This document shows positions 17,706-27,680 of a DNA stretch of 64,000 nt, one piece after another. The stretch is from the NCBI RefSeq assembly GCF_000934545.1, contig NZ_CP010554.1, positions 1,984,001-2,048,000 on the forward strand, written 5' to 3'. The stretch's first letter is position 1, and each line of letters starts with the position of its first letter. The stretch comes from Rugosibacter aromaticivorans. Its GTDB lineage: Bacteria > Pseudomonadota > Gammaproteobacteria > Burkholderiales > Rhodocyclaceae. The translations under genes were made by a program, and so were the position numbers. The notes under the pieces are model-generated. The model did not search any database, was not told the DNA's origin, and saw nothing but the letters and a program-made list of their open reading frames with translations.

Positions 17706-19245
17706 AGAAGTCGAGCTCAAACTAGCGCTGGCAGAAAAAGAGCAGCGGCGTTTTTTGCGCCATCCTTTGCTCAAGCAAGCCGTGCATCGCCAGACGGAAA
17801 CACTGGACAACATTTACTACGACACACCTGATCTCGCCCTACGCCGCCACGGCATTGCCCTGCGCTTGCGACGCCAAGGCAGGCGCTGGCTGCAAACAGT
17901 GAAATTGACAGGCACAGCCACCGCTGGCCTGGCTAGCCGCCCGGAATGGGAAACACCCTACGCCGGTCGGTTGGATTTTTCTGCTATCTCTGCGGCAAAG
18001 GTGCGCACATGGCTGCAACGTCCGCACTTGCTGGCACAACTTACCCCCATTTTCGAGACCCGTTTTCAACGCCAAACCTGGCGCTTTGAGGCCGCTCCCG
18101 GCGCAGTACTGCTCACGCTTGATCGCGGCTGGATTACGGCTGGCGACCAGCGCACAGCTATTTCTGAAGTTGAGCTGGAACTAGCCAATGCCCCTCTTAA
18201 TGCACTCTTTGATCTGGCACTGCCGCTGACGGAAAGCCTGGTGCTCACGCCCGCAGTGCGCTCCAAGGCCGAGCGGGGATATCAGCTACACAGCCACACC
18301 CCGCCGCAACCTGTCAAAGCTGCTGACGTATCGCTCACCAGCAATCTGTCGCCGCTAGCGGCTTTTCGCAGCATAGCCCTTGCCTGCCTCGAACATTTAC
18401 AGCAAAACCACCACGGCGCGTTGCATACGGAAGACCCTGAATACATTCACCAGATGCGAGTAGCCATGCGCCGGTTGCGCGCCGCACTACGATTTTTTTC
18501 ACCCCGCCTACCCGCGAGCTTTACCCGGCCGCTAAAAGATGCCTTCACGCCGCTCATGATTCAGCTCGGCCAGGTGCGTGATCTGGATGTGCTACACACC
18601 GACATTGCCGCACCAGTGCTTACCGCAATGACTGACGGCCCGCGCAAACCACCTCTGACGGCATTGTTAGCGGCCATAAATCAGCAACGGCAGCACGTCC
18701 GCAAACAAGCCCTTGCGCTGCTTGATTCACCAGCTTATGGACACGCCCTGCTCACCGCATTACAAACACTCTATCAGCAAGAAGCCGACTCGCACACCAA
18801 CCCCAACTTACCCCTCTCTCGCTTCGCTGCAACACGTCTGCACACCTTGGGGAAACACGTCTCGCGGCGGATACGCGCCGTGCACCATGAAAACCCAGGC
18901 AACCCGGACAATCCAGCATCGCTGCATGCCCTACGCATTGCCATCAAGCGTTTACGCTACGCCCTGGAATTTTTTAGCCCACTCACTGAGTTGAAAGCCG
19001 AGTTAAAAAAACAGCAACCGATTTTGCGCCAACTCACGCGCCTGCAAGACATTTTGGGGCAGCTCAACGACCTCTCTCAAGCCGGAAAATGGCTAATGAC
19101 ATGCGCCGGGGAAGACGCCTCCCTGCACGAGGCGGTTACCCTGATCGGTCACTGGCACGGCACACGCTATGTGCAATTGCTGGCAAGCCTGCCCCTCGCC
19201 TTGCGTCGTCTTGAAAAGCAATTGGAAACCCTTAAGCTGCGGTGA
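17698..19245 (+). CDS. CYTH and CHAD domain protein
   Basis: The 515-residue protein has an N-terminal CYTH domain (residues 1-200) with the EVELKLAL signature (ExExK), [17 protein letters not shown] and EVELELANA. It is followed by a helical CHAD domain (about 220-510) with [17 protein letters not shown] and [18 protein letters not shown] histidine-rich helices. CYTH is a triphosphate tunnel fold and CHAD domains bind polyphosphate, so a triphosphatase or polyphosphate-granule role is likely. It is the third-last gene in a run ending with sixA. Confidence 0.93.
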   Translation: MAEEVELKLALAEKEQRRFLRHPLLKQAVHRQTETLDNIYYDTPDLALRRHGIALRLRRQGRRWLQTVKLTGTATAGLASRPEWETPYAGRLDFSAISAAKVRTWLQRPHLLAQLTPIFETRFQRQTWRFEAAPGAVLLTLDRGWITAGDQRTAISEVELELANAPLNALFDLALPLTESLVLTPAVRSKAERGYQLHSHTPPQPVKAADVSLTSNLSPLAAFRSIALACLEHLQQNHHGALHTEDPEYIHQMRVAMRRLRAALRFFSPRLPASFTRPLKDAFTPLMIQLGQVRDLDVLHTDIAAPVLTAMTDGPRKPPLTALLAAINQQRQHVRKQALALLDSPAYGHALLTALQTLYQQEADSHTNPNLPLSRFAATRLHTLGKHVSRRIRAVHHENPGNPDNPASLHALRIAIKRLRYALEFFSPLTELKAELKKQQPILRQLTRLQDILGQLNDLSQAGKWLMTCAGEDASLHEAVTLIGHWHGTRYVQLLASLPLALRRLEKQLETLKLR

Positions 19246-19340
19246 CCGCCATCTCTCTGCGCCGTATAAACAGCCCGTCACACGCGTGTCATGTTCAGCG
19301 CCTACACTCGTGTCATGCAAATGATCATTGGAATAATGCA

Positions 19341-19802
19341 ATGGATTTGATTCTCTGGCGCCATGCCGAAGCAGAAGAAGGTGGAGAAGCTCTACCCGAC
19401 CACAAACGCCGCTTAACCTCTCGTGGCGAGAAACAGGCCAAAAAAGTGGCACACTGGCTACACCAGAATTTACCCCGCAAGCGCCGCATTCTTGTCAGCC
19501 CGGCTGAGCGAACGCAGCAAACAGCCAACGCGCTCGAACTGCCCTACAAGGTTGAAAAAAAAGTCGGCGTTGGTGCAACGGTGGCCGATATTCTCGCGGC
19601 GTCCAACTGGCCTGAAGACCCCGGCGCGGTTGTGATTGTTGGCCATCAGCCCACGCTGGGGCGGGTAGCCGCCTTGTTGCTTAGTGGTGAAGAAAACGAC
19701 TGGCCCATGAAAAAAGGTGCAGTCTGGTGGTTCTCCAGCCGGATGCGCGAAAGTGAACCGCAGATCGTGCTGCGCGCTGCTATCAATCCAGACTTTCTGT
19801 AG
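19341..19802 (+). CDS. sixA: Phosphohistidine phosphatase SixA family
   Basis: ATG 19341 gives 153 residues starting MDLILWRHAEAEEG, the RHG catalytic histidine motif of the histidine phosphatase superfamily. Other family marks are LVSPAERTQQTA and VVIVGHQPTLGRVAALL (second catalytic His). In enterobacteria SixA removes phosphate from histidine in phosphotransfer systems such as PtsN/NPr. A one-mismatch copy of the dispersed repeat is inside the gene and codes KVGVGATV. It lies 95 bp after the CYTH-CHAD gene. Confidence 0.92.
   Translation: MDLILWRHAEAEEGGEALPDHKRRLTSRGEKQAKKVAHWLHQNLPRKRRILVSPAERTQQTANALELPYKVEKKVGVGATVADILAASNWPEDPGAVVIVGHQPTLGRVAALLLSGEENDWPMKKGAVWWFSSRMRESEPQIVLRAAINPDFL
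19559..19584 (+). repeat. Dispersed motif, one-mismatch copy in sixA
   Basis: AAAAGTCGGCGTTGG followed by TGCAACGGTGG; sense strand of sixA. Confidence 0.6.
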
Positions 19803-19930
19803 GCGGAAAATTGCTGCGCCAGATTGGCGTAGCAAAAAAACAAGAAATCACACGTAGAGCGCATCGGCGACGCCGCACGGTAAAATCAGCCGATTGGGGA
19901 AACCCGCTATCTGTGCAATAACCTCCGCCC

Positions 19931-20353
19931 GTGCATCCCGCCGTGTCGAACCCAACACTCCCTGCAGATTTTTTGGTGGCCTGCTTATGCGCTGAGTGGT
20001 GCGGCACCTGTCGCGACTATCGCGCAGGCTTTAGCGCACTAGCCACGCAGTTTGCAGATACCGCATTTCGCTGGATCGATATTGAGGACGCGGCCGATGC
20101 GATTAATAGCATCGATGGAATCGGCGATATGGATTTCGAAAACTTCCCCACCTTGCTCATTTTTAATCACGACAAGGTGGTTTTTTTCGGCCCCATGCTG
20201 CCCCAGCCGTGGCTACTGGAGCGCACATTCAACGCACTGCGCGCCCTTAACGGTGACGCCTTAACAAGCTATATTTCAGCCAACGAAATGCATCGCCAAT
20301 GGCAGCGCTTTCAGCCCTTGCGCGCGATATTGTTCGCCTATCCGCCAGCGTAA
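19931..20353 (+). CDS. Thioredoxin-fold protein with CGTC active site
   Basis: A 140-residue protein from GTG 19931. It has the thioredoxin active-site segment CAEWCGTCRDYRAGF (CGTC) at about residues 21-35 and a cis-Pro region FENFPTLLIFNHDKVVFFG. No signal peptide is seen, so it should work in the cytoplasm. The active-site pair CGTC differs from classical CGPC, which changes redox potential. Target proteins are unknown. It is downstream of sixA in the same direction and ends 20 bp from the convergent aldo/keto reductase. Confidence 0.85.
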   Translation: MHPAVSNPTLPADFLVACLCAEWCGTCRDYRAGFSALATQFADTAFRWIDIEDAADAINSIDGIGDMDFENFPTLLIFNHDKVVFFGPMLPQPWLLERTFNALRALNGDALTSYISANEMHRQWQRFQPLRAILFAYPPA

Positions 20354-20372
20354 CGCTCCCTGCCTCCGGGTG

Positions 20373-21416
20373 TTACGGTGCTGGATTCGTATAACGCAAA
20401 TGTAGTGCTTCGATCTCCTGCAAAACATCTTCCGCCAACGGCTGCGCACAAGCAGCAATATTTTCTTTTAGCTGCGCCAAGCTTGTCGCGCCAATAATCG
20501 TGCTGCCAACAAACCAGCGTGACGCCACAAAAGACAGGGCCAATTGCACAGGTGTCATGCCGTGACGGCTGGCCAGATCAACATACGCGGCAACCGCTGG
20601 TGACATGTTAACTTTTGTGTAACGCTGAGCAAAAGCACCAAACAGCGTTGCCCGGCCCCGTGCCTTTGGATCAGCCAAATACTTGCCCGACAAAAAACCA
20701 AACGCCAAGGGGGAGTAAGCCAGCAACGACACCTGCTCGCGATAGCCGATTTCGGCCAGGCCCATCTCCCACGTCCGGTTAAGCAAGCTGTAGGCATTCT
20801 GAGTCGACACGACACGCGGCAAGCCATGCGCTTGGGCCACCTGCAAAAACTGCATCACGCCCCACGGCGTTTCGTTGGACAAACCGATATGGCGAATCTT
20901 GCCTTCCTTCACCAGTTCATCGAGCGCTTGCAGGGTTTCCACAAACGACACAAAGGCGCGTTCTTTCTGCGGTTCAAACTGATATTGACCAAACGTAGGC
21001 ACATTGCGATCCGGCCAGTGCAGCTGGTAAAGATCGATATAGTCCGTTTGCAGGCGAGCCAGGGAGCCATCAACCGCCGCGCGCAGATTTTTGCGGTCGA
21101 ACGTCAGCGTTCCATCGCGTATCCAGTCTATCCGACCTGTACCCGCCGCCTTGGTGGCAAGCACAACACGATCCCGCGCCTGATGCTTCAACCAGGTGCC
21201 GATAGTGCGCTCCGTCGCACCGGTAGTTTCCGCCCTGGGCGGCACCGGATACATCTCAGCGGTATCAATGAAATTGATGCCTTGGGTAAACGCGTAATCA
21301 AGCTGTTCATGCGCTTCGGCCTCGCTATTTTGCTGGCCGAAAGTCATGGTGCCAAGACACACGGAGGAGATCCGCAGATCACTTTTCCCCAAGTTTACAA
21401 ATTTCATTTCTTCCAC
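20373..21416 (-). CDS. Aldo/keto reductase, Tas-like
   Basis: A 347-residue NADP(H)-dependent oxidoreductase. It has DTAEMYPVPP (catalytic Asp and Tyr of the AKR tetrad), VLATKAAG (Lys), YIDLYQLHWPDR (His) and LSNETPWGVMQFLQVA. The insert RAETTGATERTIGTWL and length are typical of Tas/YghZ-type enzymes that reduce aldehydes or ketones. Start may be MEEMKF (21416) or MKFVNLG (21407). Physiological substrate is not known. Confidence 0.93.
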   Translation of the reverse strand: MEEMKFVNLGKSDLRISSVCLGTMTFGQQNSEAEAHEQLDYAFTQGINFIDTAEMYPVPPRAETTGATERTIGTWLKHQARDRVVLATKAAGTGRIDWIRDGTLTFDRKNLRAAVDGSLARLQTDYIDLYQLHWPDRNVPTFGQYQFEPQKERAFVSFVETLQALDELVKEGKIRHIGLSNETPWGVMQFLQVAQAHGLPRVVSTQNAYSLLNRTWEMGLAEIGYREQVSLLAYSPLAFGFLSGKYLADPKARGRATLFGAFAQRYTKVNMSPAVAAYVDLASRHGMTPVQLALSFVASRWFVGSTIIGATSLAQLKENIAACAQPLAEDVLQEIEALHLRYTNPAP

Positions 21417-22119
21417 TCCCTTTCAGTCAATGCATGATCGCCACATCGCTGATTTTCAATCAGCGCCCAACTGACAATATCAGGAAGTTCCATCTTTAGC
21501 GAGCACCACAGTCCTGATATGCAGCACGTGCGCCACCCCAAGTTTGAACCCCGCCAGAAACAACAGCACGGCGATACCCACCACACCGTAGGCGATAAGA
21601 ACGGACTAGTTCAGCCGCGCTGGAAATGATGGCGATGAGGAACAGCGGGATGAGTTTTGTAGAGGGTTCGTGCATGGTCAGCGCGCCTCATTCAGCCATG
21701 CATCAAATCGTCACCAAACATATGGAGATGAAGAACACAGCCGCGATAGCGGCAGCAAGGTTATCAACGTCATGGACGCCGTGATGCCAGCGCCGACTTT
21801 TCGTCGCTGGCTTCCAGGCTCTTGGACACTGCATGCGATTCGCCATTGAGCGCGGCTTCCGTCCGAAATTCCGGCGCTCTTTTGTCTTGCGGTATGTGCT
21901 CCATTACCTTCCCCTGCTAGTCTAATTTTACGAATTAAAGGACGCTATTTTTTCGACATGCCTCAGGTTTCCATAGCCTGCATAATGGCGGATTTTTTAC
22001 TACTACACATCCTGCATGATGAACAGGGCCAAGATAGCCAGCCTCACGGCTATTTTTATACCGAAATATCGATTAGGCTAAGCTTCAAGCATGATGTTTT
22101 TCATCATCAGCAGAAAAAA
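21417..22119. other. Decayed intergenic region with small-ORF remnants
   Basis: About 700 bp without an intact gene of normal size. On the minus strand, a 44-codon frame starts at 21904 (MEHIPQDKRAPEF) and ends at 21770. Reading one frame over, the sequence continues as a hydrophobic segment (NLAAAIAAVFFISICLVTI). A further frame starting near 21674 (MHEPSTKLIPLFLIAIISS) is followed out of frame by GVVGIAVLLFLAGFKLGVAH. This looks like one or two small membrane-protein genes broken by frameshifts, with a dispersed motif copy at the first break. No family was recognised. Confidence 0.4.
21776..21801 (-). repeat. Dispersed motif copy 3 (exact core)
   Basis: On the minus strand AAAAGTCGGCGCTGG followed by CATCACGGCGT, located at the point where a small coding frame appears to be broken. 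Confidence 0.8.
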
Positions 22120-23091
22120 TCAAAACGAAGGTTTGTTGCGTGTAGCAATCAGGCTGGCGAGAACACTAGATCCGATCAAGACGGCAACAATGGCCAGGGA
22201 AGCTGCCACCGGCACGTGATACCACGGCATGATGAGCACTTTGGCGCCGATGAAGGTGAGCACCATAGCCAGACCATATTTCAGCAGATGAAAACGGTCC
22301 GCCACGTCAGCCAGCAGAAAATACAACGCCCACAGACCCATGATGGCGAAGATGTTCGAGGTGAAGACAATGAAGGGATCGGTAGTGATGGCAAAAATAG
22401 CCGGGATCGAATCCACCGCAAACACCAAGTCAGTGACTTCGATCAGGATGAGCACCAGGAACAGCGGCGTGAAATAGCGCACGCCGTCCTTCATTACGGA
22501 AAATTTCTCACCGTGATGATCATATGAGATGCGTAAATGCCGACGTGCGAACTTCAATACCGGGTTCTTTTCCAGATCGGGCGTCTTTTCCGCCATGACC
22601 AGCATGCGCATGCCGGTAATCACCAGAAAGATGCCAAAGATATAAAGCACCCATGAAAATTCACGCACCACCCAAGCACCGGCCAGGATCATGATGGCGC
22701 GCATGACGATAGCACCCAGCACACCATAAATGAGCACCCGACGCTGGTATTCGGCGGCGACGTGGAAGGACGAGAAGATCAGCAGGAAGATAAACACGTT
22801 ATCCACAGACAGCGACTTCTCGATCAAGTAGCCCGTAAGAAATTCCAGCGCCTTCTTGTCAGCAATCTCCGCGCCCACCGTGCCATTCAAATACCACCAC
22901 AAACCAGCGCTGAAAATAAGCGCCAGACTGAACCAGGCCATCGACCAGAGTGCAGCTTCCTTGACGCTGACCTTGTGCACCTTCCTGCCACCAAACACGA
23001 ACAGATCAAGCGCCAGCATGACCAGCACGAAAGCGATGAAGCCGGCCCCCCCCCACATCCAGGGTTCACCGATGGAGATTGTGTTATTCAT
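22120..23091 (-). CDS. TerC/Alx family membrane protein
   Basis: The 323-residue protein has about nine membrane helices and the TerC core motifs: EKSLSVDNVFIFLLIFSSF, DLVFAVDSIPAIFAITTDPF and FTSNIFAIMGLWALYFLLAD, each with conserved Asp residues in a helix. Family members are linked to tellurite resistance, pH response and manganese export. The amphipathic loop EKNPVLKFARRHLRI lies on the cytoplasmic side. Its start overlaps the YkvA-like gene by 8 bp, so the two and htpX are likely one transcript. Confidence 0.93.
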   Translation of the reverse strand: MNNTISIGEPWMWGGAGFIAFVLVMLALDLFVFGGRKVHKVSVKEAALWSMAWFSLALIFSAGLWWYLNGTVGAEIADKKALEFLTGYLIEKSLSVDNVFIFLLIFSSFHVAAEYQRRVLIYGVLGAIVMRAIMILAGAWVVREFSWVLYIFGIFLVITGMRMLVMAEKTPDLEKNPVLKFARRHLRISYDHHGEKFSVMKDGVRYFTPLFLVLILIEVTDLVFAVDSIPAIFAITTDPFIVFTSNIFAIMGLWALYFLLADVADRFHLLKYGLAMVLTFIGAKVLIMPWYHVPVAASLAIVAVLIGSSVLASLIATRNKPSF

Positions 23092-23389
23092 GCTGAAGTA
23101 TCCGATGGTTTTTCAAAAGGGGGGTTTGCGCTCGACACTCGTCCATGACGGCGGACGGGATCAGGCGCAACGCCAGCCAGACCAGGCCCGGCACGATGAT
23201 GAGATCGTCTAGATGGCCGATGACTGGCAGGAAATCCGGGATCAGGTCGAACGGCAACAGGGCGTAGCCAACGGCCAGTCCCAACAACGCCTTGGCGAAC
23301 CAGGGCGTATCCGGATGGCGTAGCGCGCAGCGGTAGATCTCAAACTCGCGCTTGAACGCCGCTGCCAGCGCGGCCAGCCGCCCGCGCAT
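23084..23389 (-). CDS. YkvA family (DUF1232) small membrane protein
   Basis: A 101-residue protein with the DUF1232 core PWFAKALLGLAVGYALLPFDLIPDFLPVIGHLDDLIIVPG. The LLPFDLIPD and GHLDD pattern is diagnostic. ATG 23389 overlaps the htpX stop as TGATG; a GTG three bases upstream is an alternative. Function of the family is unknown. The gene is squeezed between htpX and terC with overlaps at both ends, suggesting translational coupling and a membrane-stress connection. Confidence 0.85.
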   Translation of the reverse strand: MRGRLAALAAAFKREFEIYRCALRHPDTPWFAKALLGLAVGYALLPFDLIPDFLPVIGHLDDLIIVPGLVWLALRLIPSAVMDECRAQTPLLKNHRILQHE

Positions 23390-24264
23390 CACTGTGCTGC
23401 CTTGAGCGCCGCGATGCGCTCTTCCAGCGGAGGGTGCGTCATGAACAGGCGTTTGATTCCGGACGCGCCGCCGCCAGCGATGCCAAAAGCCGCCATCCTC
23501 TCCGGCAGCGGCGCCGGATGCTGGCTATCGAGGCGCTCCAGCGCAGCGATCATGTTTTTCCGTCCAGCCAGGCTGGCGCCGCCACGGTCGGCACGGAATT
23601 CGCGCTGGCGCGAGAACCACATGACGATGATTGATGCGAGGACACCCAGCACTAGTTCAGCAATGATCATGGTGACGAAAAAAGCCGGGCCGCCACTCCG
23701 TTCACTCTTGAACACGACACGATCGACGGTATGGCCGATCACTCGCGAAAGAAACATCACAAAGGTGTTCACCACCCCTTGGATCAGCGCCAGCGTCACC
23801 ATGTCGCCATTCGCGATATGGGCGATTTCGTGCCCGAGAACGGCTTCGGCTTCTTCGCGCGTCATCTGCTGCAACAGCCCGGAAGACACAGCGACCAGAG
23901 AATTGTTCTTGCTCATGCCAGTGGCAAAAGCATTCACCTGGGGTGAATCGAAAATGCCGACTTCCGGCATCTTGACGCCCGCATTCACCGCGTATTTGCG
24001 GATGGTGTCGATTAGCCAGAATTCGGTCGAGTTCGAGGGCGCCTCGACCACCCGCACGCCCATCGACTTCTTGGCCATCCATTTGGAAATCGCCAACGAG
24101 ATGAATGACCCGCCAAAACCCATGACCGCAGTGAAGATCAGCAGCGACTGGAGATTCAATCCCTGCTCAGTGAGGTAAGGCTCAACGCCAAGCAGACGCA
24201 TGCTAAGGGACAACACCAGCACGATGGCGAAGTTGGTAGCAAGAAAAAGAACAATACGTTTCAT
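23389..24264 (-). CDS. htpX: Membrane zinc protease HtpX
   Basis: [15 protein letters not shown] at 24264 gives 291 residues, the normal HtpX length; the longer frame to 24444 is not supported. The protein has two N-terminal helices, the zinc site [10 protein letters not shown] near residue 140 and the later glutamate region [14 protein letters not shown]. It degrades misfolded membrane proteins together with FtsH. The ATG overlaps the end of a short upstream frame (ATGA). A clear GGAGGAAT Shine-Dalgarno sequence precedes the start. Confidence 0.96.
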   Translation of the reverse strand: MKRIVLFLATNFAIVLVLSLSMRLLGVEPYLTEQGLNLQSLLIFTAVMGFGGSFISLAISKWMAKKSMGVRVVEAPSNSTEFWLIDTIRKYAVNAGVKMPEVGIFDSPQVNAFATGMSKNNSLVAVSSGLLQQMTREEAEAVLGHEIAHIANGDMVTLALIQGVVNTFVMFLSRVIGHTVDRVVFKSERSGGPAFFVTMIIAELVLGVLASIIVMWFSRQREFRADRGGASLAGRKNMIAALERLDSQHPAPLPERMAAFGIAGGGASGIKRLFMTHPPLEERIAALKAAQ

Positions 24265-24413
24265 GGGGATTCCTCCGGGATTGCAAAAATCAGGGTCTGC
24301 TTTGCTCTGTGCAACAGCAGTGTCTTCAGTTCGCGCAAATCTTCGCGCATGGTACTCACCTCGGCATGCGGATCGGCCTCGATATACGCCCGTACCGCCT
24401 TCTTGTATTCCAT
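24261..24413 (-). CDS. Possible 50-residue small protein upstream of htpX
   Basis: A short frame from ATG 24413 ends with TGA overlapping the htpX ATG (ATGA). The predicted peptide, [15 protein letters not shown] then [14 protein letters not shown], is charged and helical. It has no family I recognise and could be a leader peptide or a remnant. The coupling to htpX is the only support. Confidence 0.3.
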   Translation of the reverse strand: MEYKKAVRAYIEADPHAEVSTMREDLRELKTLLLHRAKQTLIFAIPEESP

Positions 24414-24627
24414 CTCGATGCAGGGGCATTAACGGTGATGGCAATAAACAGGATCAGGGGCATGCTGCCGCTCTGGACGCGGGGATGTTCAAAGCAGTAT
24501 GCAGGCAGTTGCACCAGCTGCCGTCAATGAACTTAGAGATCATGCCATGCATCGCGTGTTCATTCTCATCGACAAAAATTCAGCAGAACGGCGGATGACA
24601 GGGCATTGCGCTTCATTTGATGCACCT

Positions 24628-24930
24628 TCAAAATTTCTCCGGACGCAATATCTCGACATCACTCATGAACAGGATCATGGCGTAGTTGTCGTAGTAGCGC
24701 GTCCGCAAGTGCAGTGCGATGGCGCGGGCCGTCGCGTCGTCGCAAAGCACTTCCACCCGGATGTTGCTTGCCTCGCCCCAACCGGCATCGCGCACGCCGC
24801 GGCTGCCTTTGCCACGCGCATCGGTGACGGTATAACCGTGCGCACCCAGCCGCTCCATATCGGCCAGCAGATCGCGCTCGATAGCAGATTCGGTAATAAC
24901 AGTCAGCAGTTTGCGGTATTCGTTGGACAT
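24628..24930 (-). CDS. sbtB: PII-like protein SbtB
   Basis: A 100-residue PII-superfamily trimer subunit. LLTVITESAIERDLLADM forms the first strand and helix, the T-loop area is ARGKGSRGVRDAGWGEASN, and VEVLCDDATARAIALHLRTRYY follows. In cyanobacteria SbtB binds adenyl nucleotides and controls the bicarbonate transporter SbtA. The gene starts 4 bp after the sbtA stop, so the pair is co-expressed. The C-terminal redox Cys pair of some SbtB proteins is missing; this one ends EILRPEKF. Confidence 0.88.
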   Translation of the reverse strand: MSNEYRKLLTVITESAIERDLLADMERLGAHGYTVTDARGKGSRGVRDAGWGEASNIRVEVLCDDATARAIALHLRTRYYDNYAMILFMSDVEILRPEKF

Positions 24931-24934
24931 GACA

Positions 24935-25876
24935 TCAAGCTCCCAGGCGATGGATCAGACGGGCAAGATCAAGATAGAGGGGAACGCCCACCAGGACGTT
25001 GAACGGAAAGGTGACTCCGAGGGATGCGGCAAGGGACAGCGTGGGATTGGCCTCCGGCACGGCCAGGCGCATGGCAGCGGGCACGGCGATGTAAGAAGCG
25101 CTGGCCGCCAGGGTGGCGAACAGCGCCGTGCCGCCTACCGACAGACCCAGCAACCAGCCTACCCATCCGCCCACCAGCGCCGACAACAGCGGCATGACAA
25201 TGCCGAACACCACCAGAAAAGCACCGTGCCGACGCAGGCTGGCCATCTGGCTGGCCGCGATGAGGCCCATTTCCAGCAGGAACAGCGCCAGGAATCCCTT
25301 GAACAGATCGAAGAACAACCCGCCGAGTGGACGCATGCCCTCCGGCCCTGCCGCCCAGCCGATAAGCAACCCGCCCCCCATCAGAACCACGCCCTTGCCC
25401 AGGAACACTTCATGCCCGAGCCGCTTCCAGTCCGTCTGCCGCCCCATGCCACGCGCCAGCAGAATACCCACCATAATGGCGGGCATTTCCAGCAGTACCA
25501 CGAACACGGGTATGTGCGCCTCGTAGACAACGCCTTGTGAGGCGAGGAAGGCCACAGCCACGGCGAAGGTGCCTACGCTTACCGAGCCGTAATGAGCCGC
25601 GATGGAAGCCGCATCCGGCCGTGCCAGACGCCAGCGCAGCACCGGATAAGCCGCCAGCGGCAACACAATGCCCATGAGTAATACAGCACCCAGCTGTGGC
25701 AGGAGCTCCACCGGAGATTGCCGGGCGAGTTCCACCCCACCCTTGAGGCCGATGGCGAGCAGCAGCACCATGCTCAGAAATTCGTAGATAGCACCTGGCA
25801 GGCGCAGATCGGCGCGCGCCAGTCCGGCGGCAAGGCCCAGAAGGAAAAACAGAACGACAGGATCAAGTGCTGGCAT
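24935..25876 (-). CDS. sbtA: Sodium-dependent bicarbonate transporter SbtA
   Basis: The 313-residue protein has about ten helices in two inverted repeats. Key stretches are LPGAIYEFLSMVLLLAIGLKGGVEL, HYGSVSVGTFAVAVAFL, VLLEMPAIMVGILLARG, and LALFLLEMGLIAASQM. The final repeat has TLAASASYIAVPAAMRLAVPEANPTLSL. SbtA brings in bicarbonate with sodium; it is somewhat shorter than the cyanobacterial protein (about 370). With sbtB this argues for an inorganic-carbon accumulating, probably autotrophic, host. It lies about 135 bp after purK on the same strand. Confidence 0.92.
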   Translation of the reverse strand: MPALDPVVLFFLLGLAAGLARADLRLPGAIYEFLSMVLLLAIGLKGGVELARQSPVELLPQLGAVLLMGIVLPLAAYPVLRWRLARPDAASIAAHYGSVSVGTFAVAVAFLASQGVVYEAHIPVFVVLLEMPAIMVGILLARGMGRQTDWKRLGHEVFLGKGVVLMGGGLLIGWAAGPEGMRPLGGLFFDLFKGFLALFLLEMGLIAASQMASLRRHGAFLVVFGIVMPLLSALVGGWVGWLLGLSVGGTALFATLAASASYIAVPAAMRLAVPEANPTLSLAASLGVTFPFNVLVGVPLYLDLARLIHRLGA

Positions 25877-26013
25877 GATTCAAGATTCCATAGTGTCGAA
25901 GCTTGCCCGCGTGCCGGTGCAAGCATTCATCTGCGTATTCGATCATATTCCCGCTGAACCGAACCTGCGTCCACCAGCGGCAGTCATTAACTATGCGCAT
26001 AGAAAGGTTTTTC

Positions 26014-27162
26014 TCAATCATCGCCAATGCCAATGGCTGCACGAGCCGCCATTGCCGCCTCGTGCACGGCTGCCGGATTGTCCCCGATCACGGTGAAATG
26101 CCCCATCTTGCGCCCCCGCCGAGGGCAATTTTTGCCATAGAGGTGCAGCTTGAGGCCGGGCACCGACAGTAGCGTGAGCCAATCCGGCTCCCGGATGTTG
26201 TGATCCCCGCCGGGAGTCCAGAGGTCGCCCAGGAGATTGACCATCACGGCAGCAGAATGATTTCTGGCATCGCCCAAAGGCAGGCCGCACAGCGCCCGCA
26301 CCTGTTGCTCGAACTGGTTCGTGACACAGGCATCCAGCGTGTAGTGGCCGGAATTGTGCGGCCGGGGTGCGATTTCATTCACATAGAGCTGCCCCTGGAC
26401 GACGAAGAACTCGACGCTCAAGATACCGATGTAAGCCATCCTGGCCGAGATGTTGCAAGCCAGTTGTTCAGCGTTGCTCAGAAGGCCACCGGAAACCCGG
26501 GCTGGTGCGATGGAAATGTCCAGGATACCGTGCTGGTGGCTGTTTTCACTGGCAGGGAAGCACTGGGTCTTGCCCGACTCGTCCCGCGCCAGCACCACCG
26601 AGACTTCACCATCGAGCGCCATTTTCCGTTCGAGAACGCAGGCCTCGCCCTTGAATTGGCGCCAGGCTATCAGCGCCTCGTCCCGATCCCGAACACTGGC
26701 CTGACCCTTGCCATCGTAGCCGAAGCGCGCCAGCTTGAGAATGCCGGGGAAGAGATCGACGTGTGCGTTCCCGACATCATCCTCGCTGCGGATATCGGCA
26801 TAAGGCGCATGAGGCAGACCATGCCGCTTGAGAAAGTCCTTCTCCGCGCTGCGGTTCTGGCAGACCGCTACCGCCTCAGCGCCGGGTCGAACCGGAACAA
26901 ACCGGGCAAGATAAGTCAGCGCGGCAGACGGCACGCTCTCGAATTCCGTGGTGACCGCTGCGCAACTTCGCGCCATGTGATCCAGGGCATGCTGATCATC
27001 GTAAGCCGCAGCGAGATGCTCGTCGGCGATCCGTCCAGCCGGACTGTGGCGATCGGGATCCAGAACCATGACGCGGTAACCCAGTTCCCGTGCGGCCATG
27101 ATGAAGTAGCGGCCCAACTGGCCACCGCCCAGCAGGCCTAGGGTAGCGGGTGGCAGGATCAT
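26014..27162 (-). CDS. purK: 5-(carboxyamino)imidazole ribonucleotide synthase
   Basis: The 382-residue ATP-grasp enzyme carboxylates AIR in purine synthesis using ATP and bicarbonate. Motifs include [67 protein letters not shown] and [18 protein letters not shown]. Its start overlaps purE by 4 bp (ATGA), the usual purE-purK arrangement. Together with SbtA downstream, both genes depend on bicarbonate, although the link may be coincidental. Confidence 0.97.
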   Translation of the reverse strand: MILPPATLGLLGGGQLGRYFIMAARELGYRVMVLDPDRHSPAGRIADEHLAAAYDDQHALDHMARSCAAVTTEFESVPSAALTYLARFVPVRPGAEAVAVCQNRSAEKDFLKRHGLPHAPYADIRSEDDVGNAHVDLFPGILKLARFGYDGKGQASVRDRDEALIAWRQFKGEACVLERKMALDGEVSVVLARDESGKTQCFPASENSHQHGILDISIAPARVSGGLLSNAEQLACNISARMAYIGILSVEFFVVQGQLYVNEIAPRPHNSGHYTLDACVTNQFEQQVRALCGLPLGDARNHSAAVMVNLLGDLWTPGGDHNIREPDWLTLLSVPGLKLHLYGKNCPRRGRKMGHFTVIGDNPAAVHEAAMAARAAIGIGDD

Positions 27163-27680
27163 GCGCGCCCCGGCAACTGCATGGCCAGCACCTTGTCGGC
27201 CTGGCGGCGGCGGAAATTATCCAGCTTGTCGGCCAGTTCGCGGCCAAAGTCACCTTCACCCGTGGCCAGCAGCGCAACGGCGAACAGGGCTGCGTTGGCC
27301 GCACCGGCTTCGCCGATGGCAAACGTAGCCACCGGCACCCCCTTGGGCATCTGCACGATGGAAAGCAGGGAATCCAGGCCTTGCAAATGCTTGGAGGGTA
27401 CGGGCACGCCCAGCACAGGCACGGAAGTCTTGGCCGCCAGCATGCCCGGCAAGTGGGCTGCACCACCGGCACCGGCGATGACGGCGACAAGACCCCGCTT
27501 GCGCGCCGTCGAGGCATAGTCGAACAACAGATCGGGCGTGCGATGCGCCGAAACGACGCGCGCCTCGAAAGGGACACCGAATTCTTCCAGCGCGTCCGCG
27601 GCAGCCTGCATCACCGGCCAGTCCGAATCCGAACCCATGACGATGCCAACCACAGGATTTTTTTCACTCGTTTTACTCAT
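27159..27680 (-). CDS. purE: N5-carboxyaminoimidazole ribonucleotide mutase
   Basis: A 173-residue class I PurE converting N5-CAIR to CAIR. The active-site loop [19 protein letters not shown], the [15 protein letters not shown] segment, [16 protein letters not shown] and [21 protein letters not shown] are all intact. It is coupled to purK downstream and overlaps the upstream hibernation-factor gene by 4 bp, so three genes form one unit. Confidence 0.97.
   Translation of the reverse strand: MSKTSEKNPVVGIVMGSDSDWPVMQAAADALEEFGVPFEARVVSAHRTPDLLFDYASTARKRGLVAVIAGAGGAAHLPGMLAAKTSVPVLGVPVPSKHLQGLDSLLSIVQMPKGVPVATFAIGEAGAANAALFAVALLATGEGDFGRELADKLDNFRRRQADKVLAMQLPGRA

Noticed and set aside
21958..22527. 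190-codon plus-strand frame antisense to terC
   Set aside because: Composition is His/Gln-rich as expected from the complement of membrane-protein codons, with no family likeness.
23950..23965. Possible motif copy near GCCGACTTCCGG in htpX
   Set aside because: Too many mismatches; the encoded residues fit htpX without it.
26200..27141. 313-codon frame antisense to purK
   Set aside because: Shadow of a high-GC gene with strong codon bias; no domain seen.
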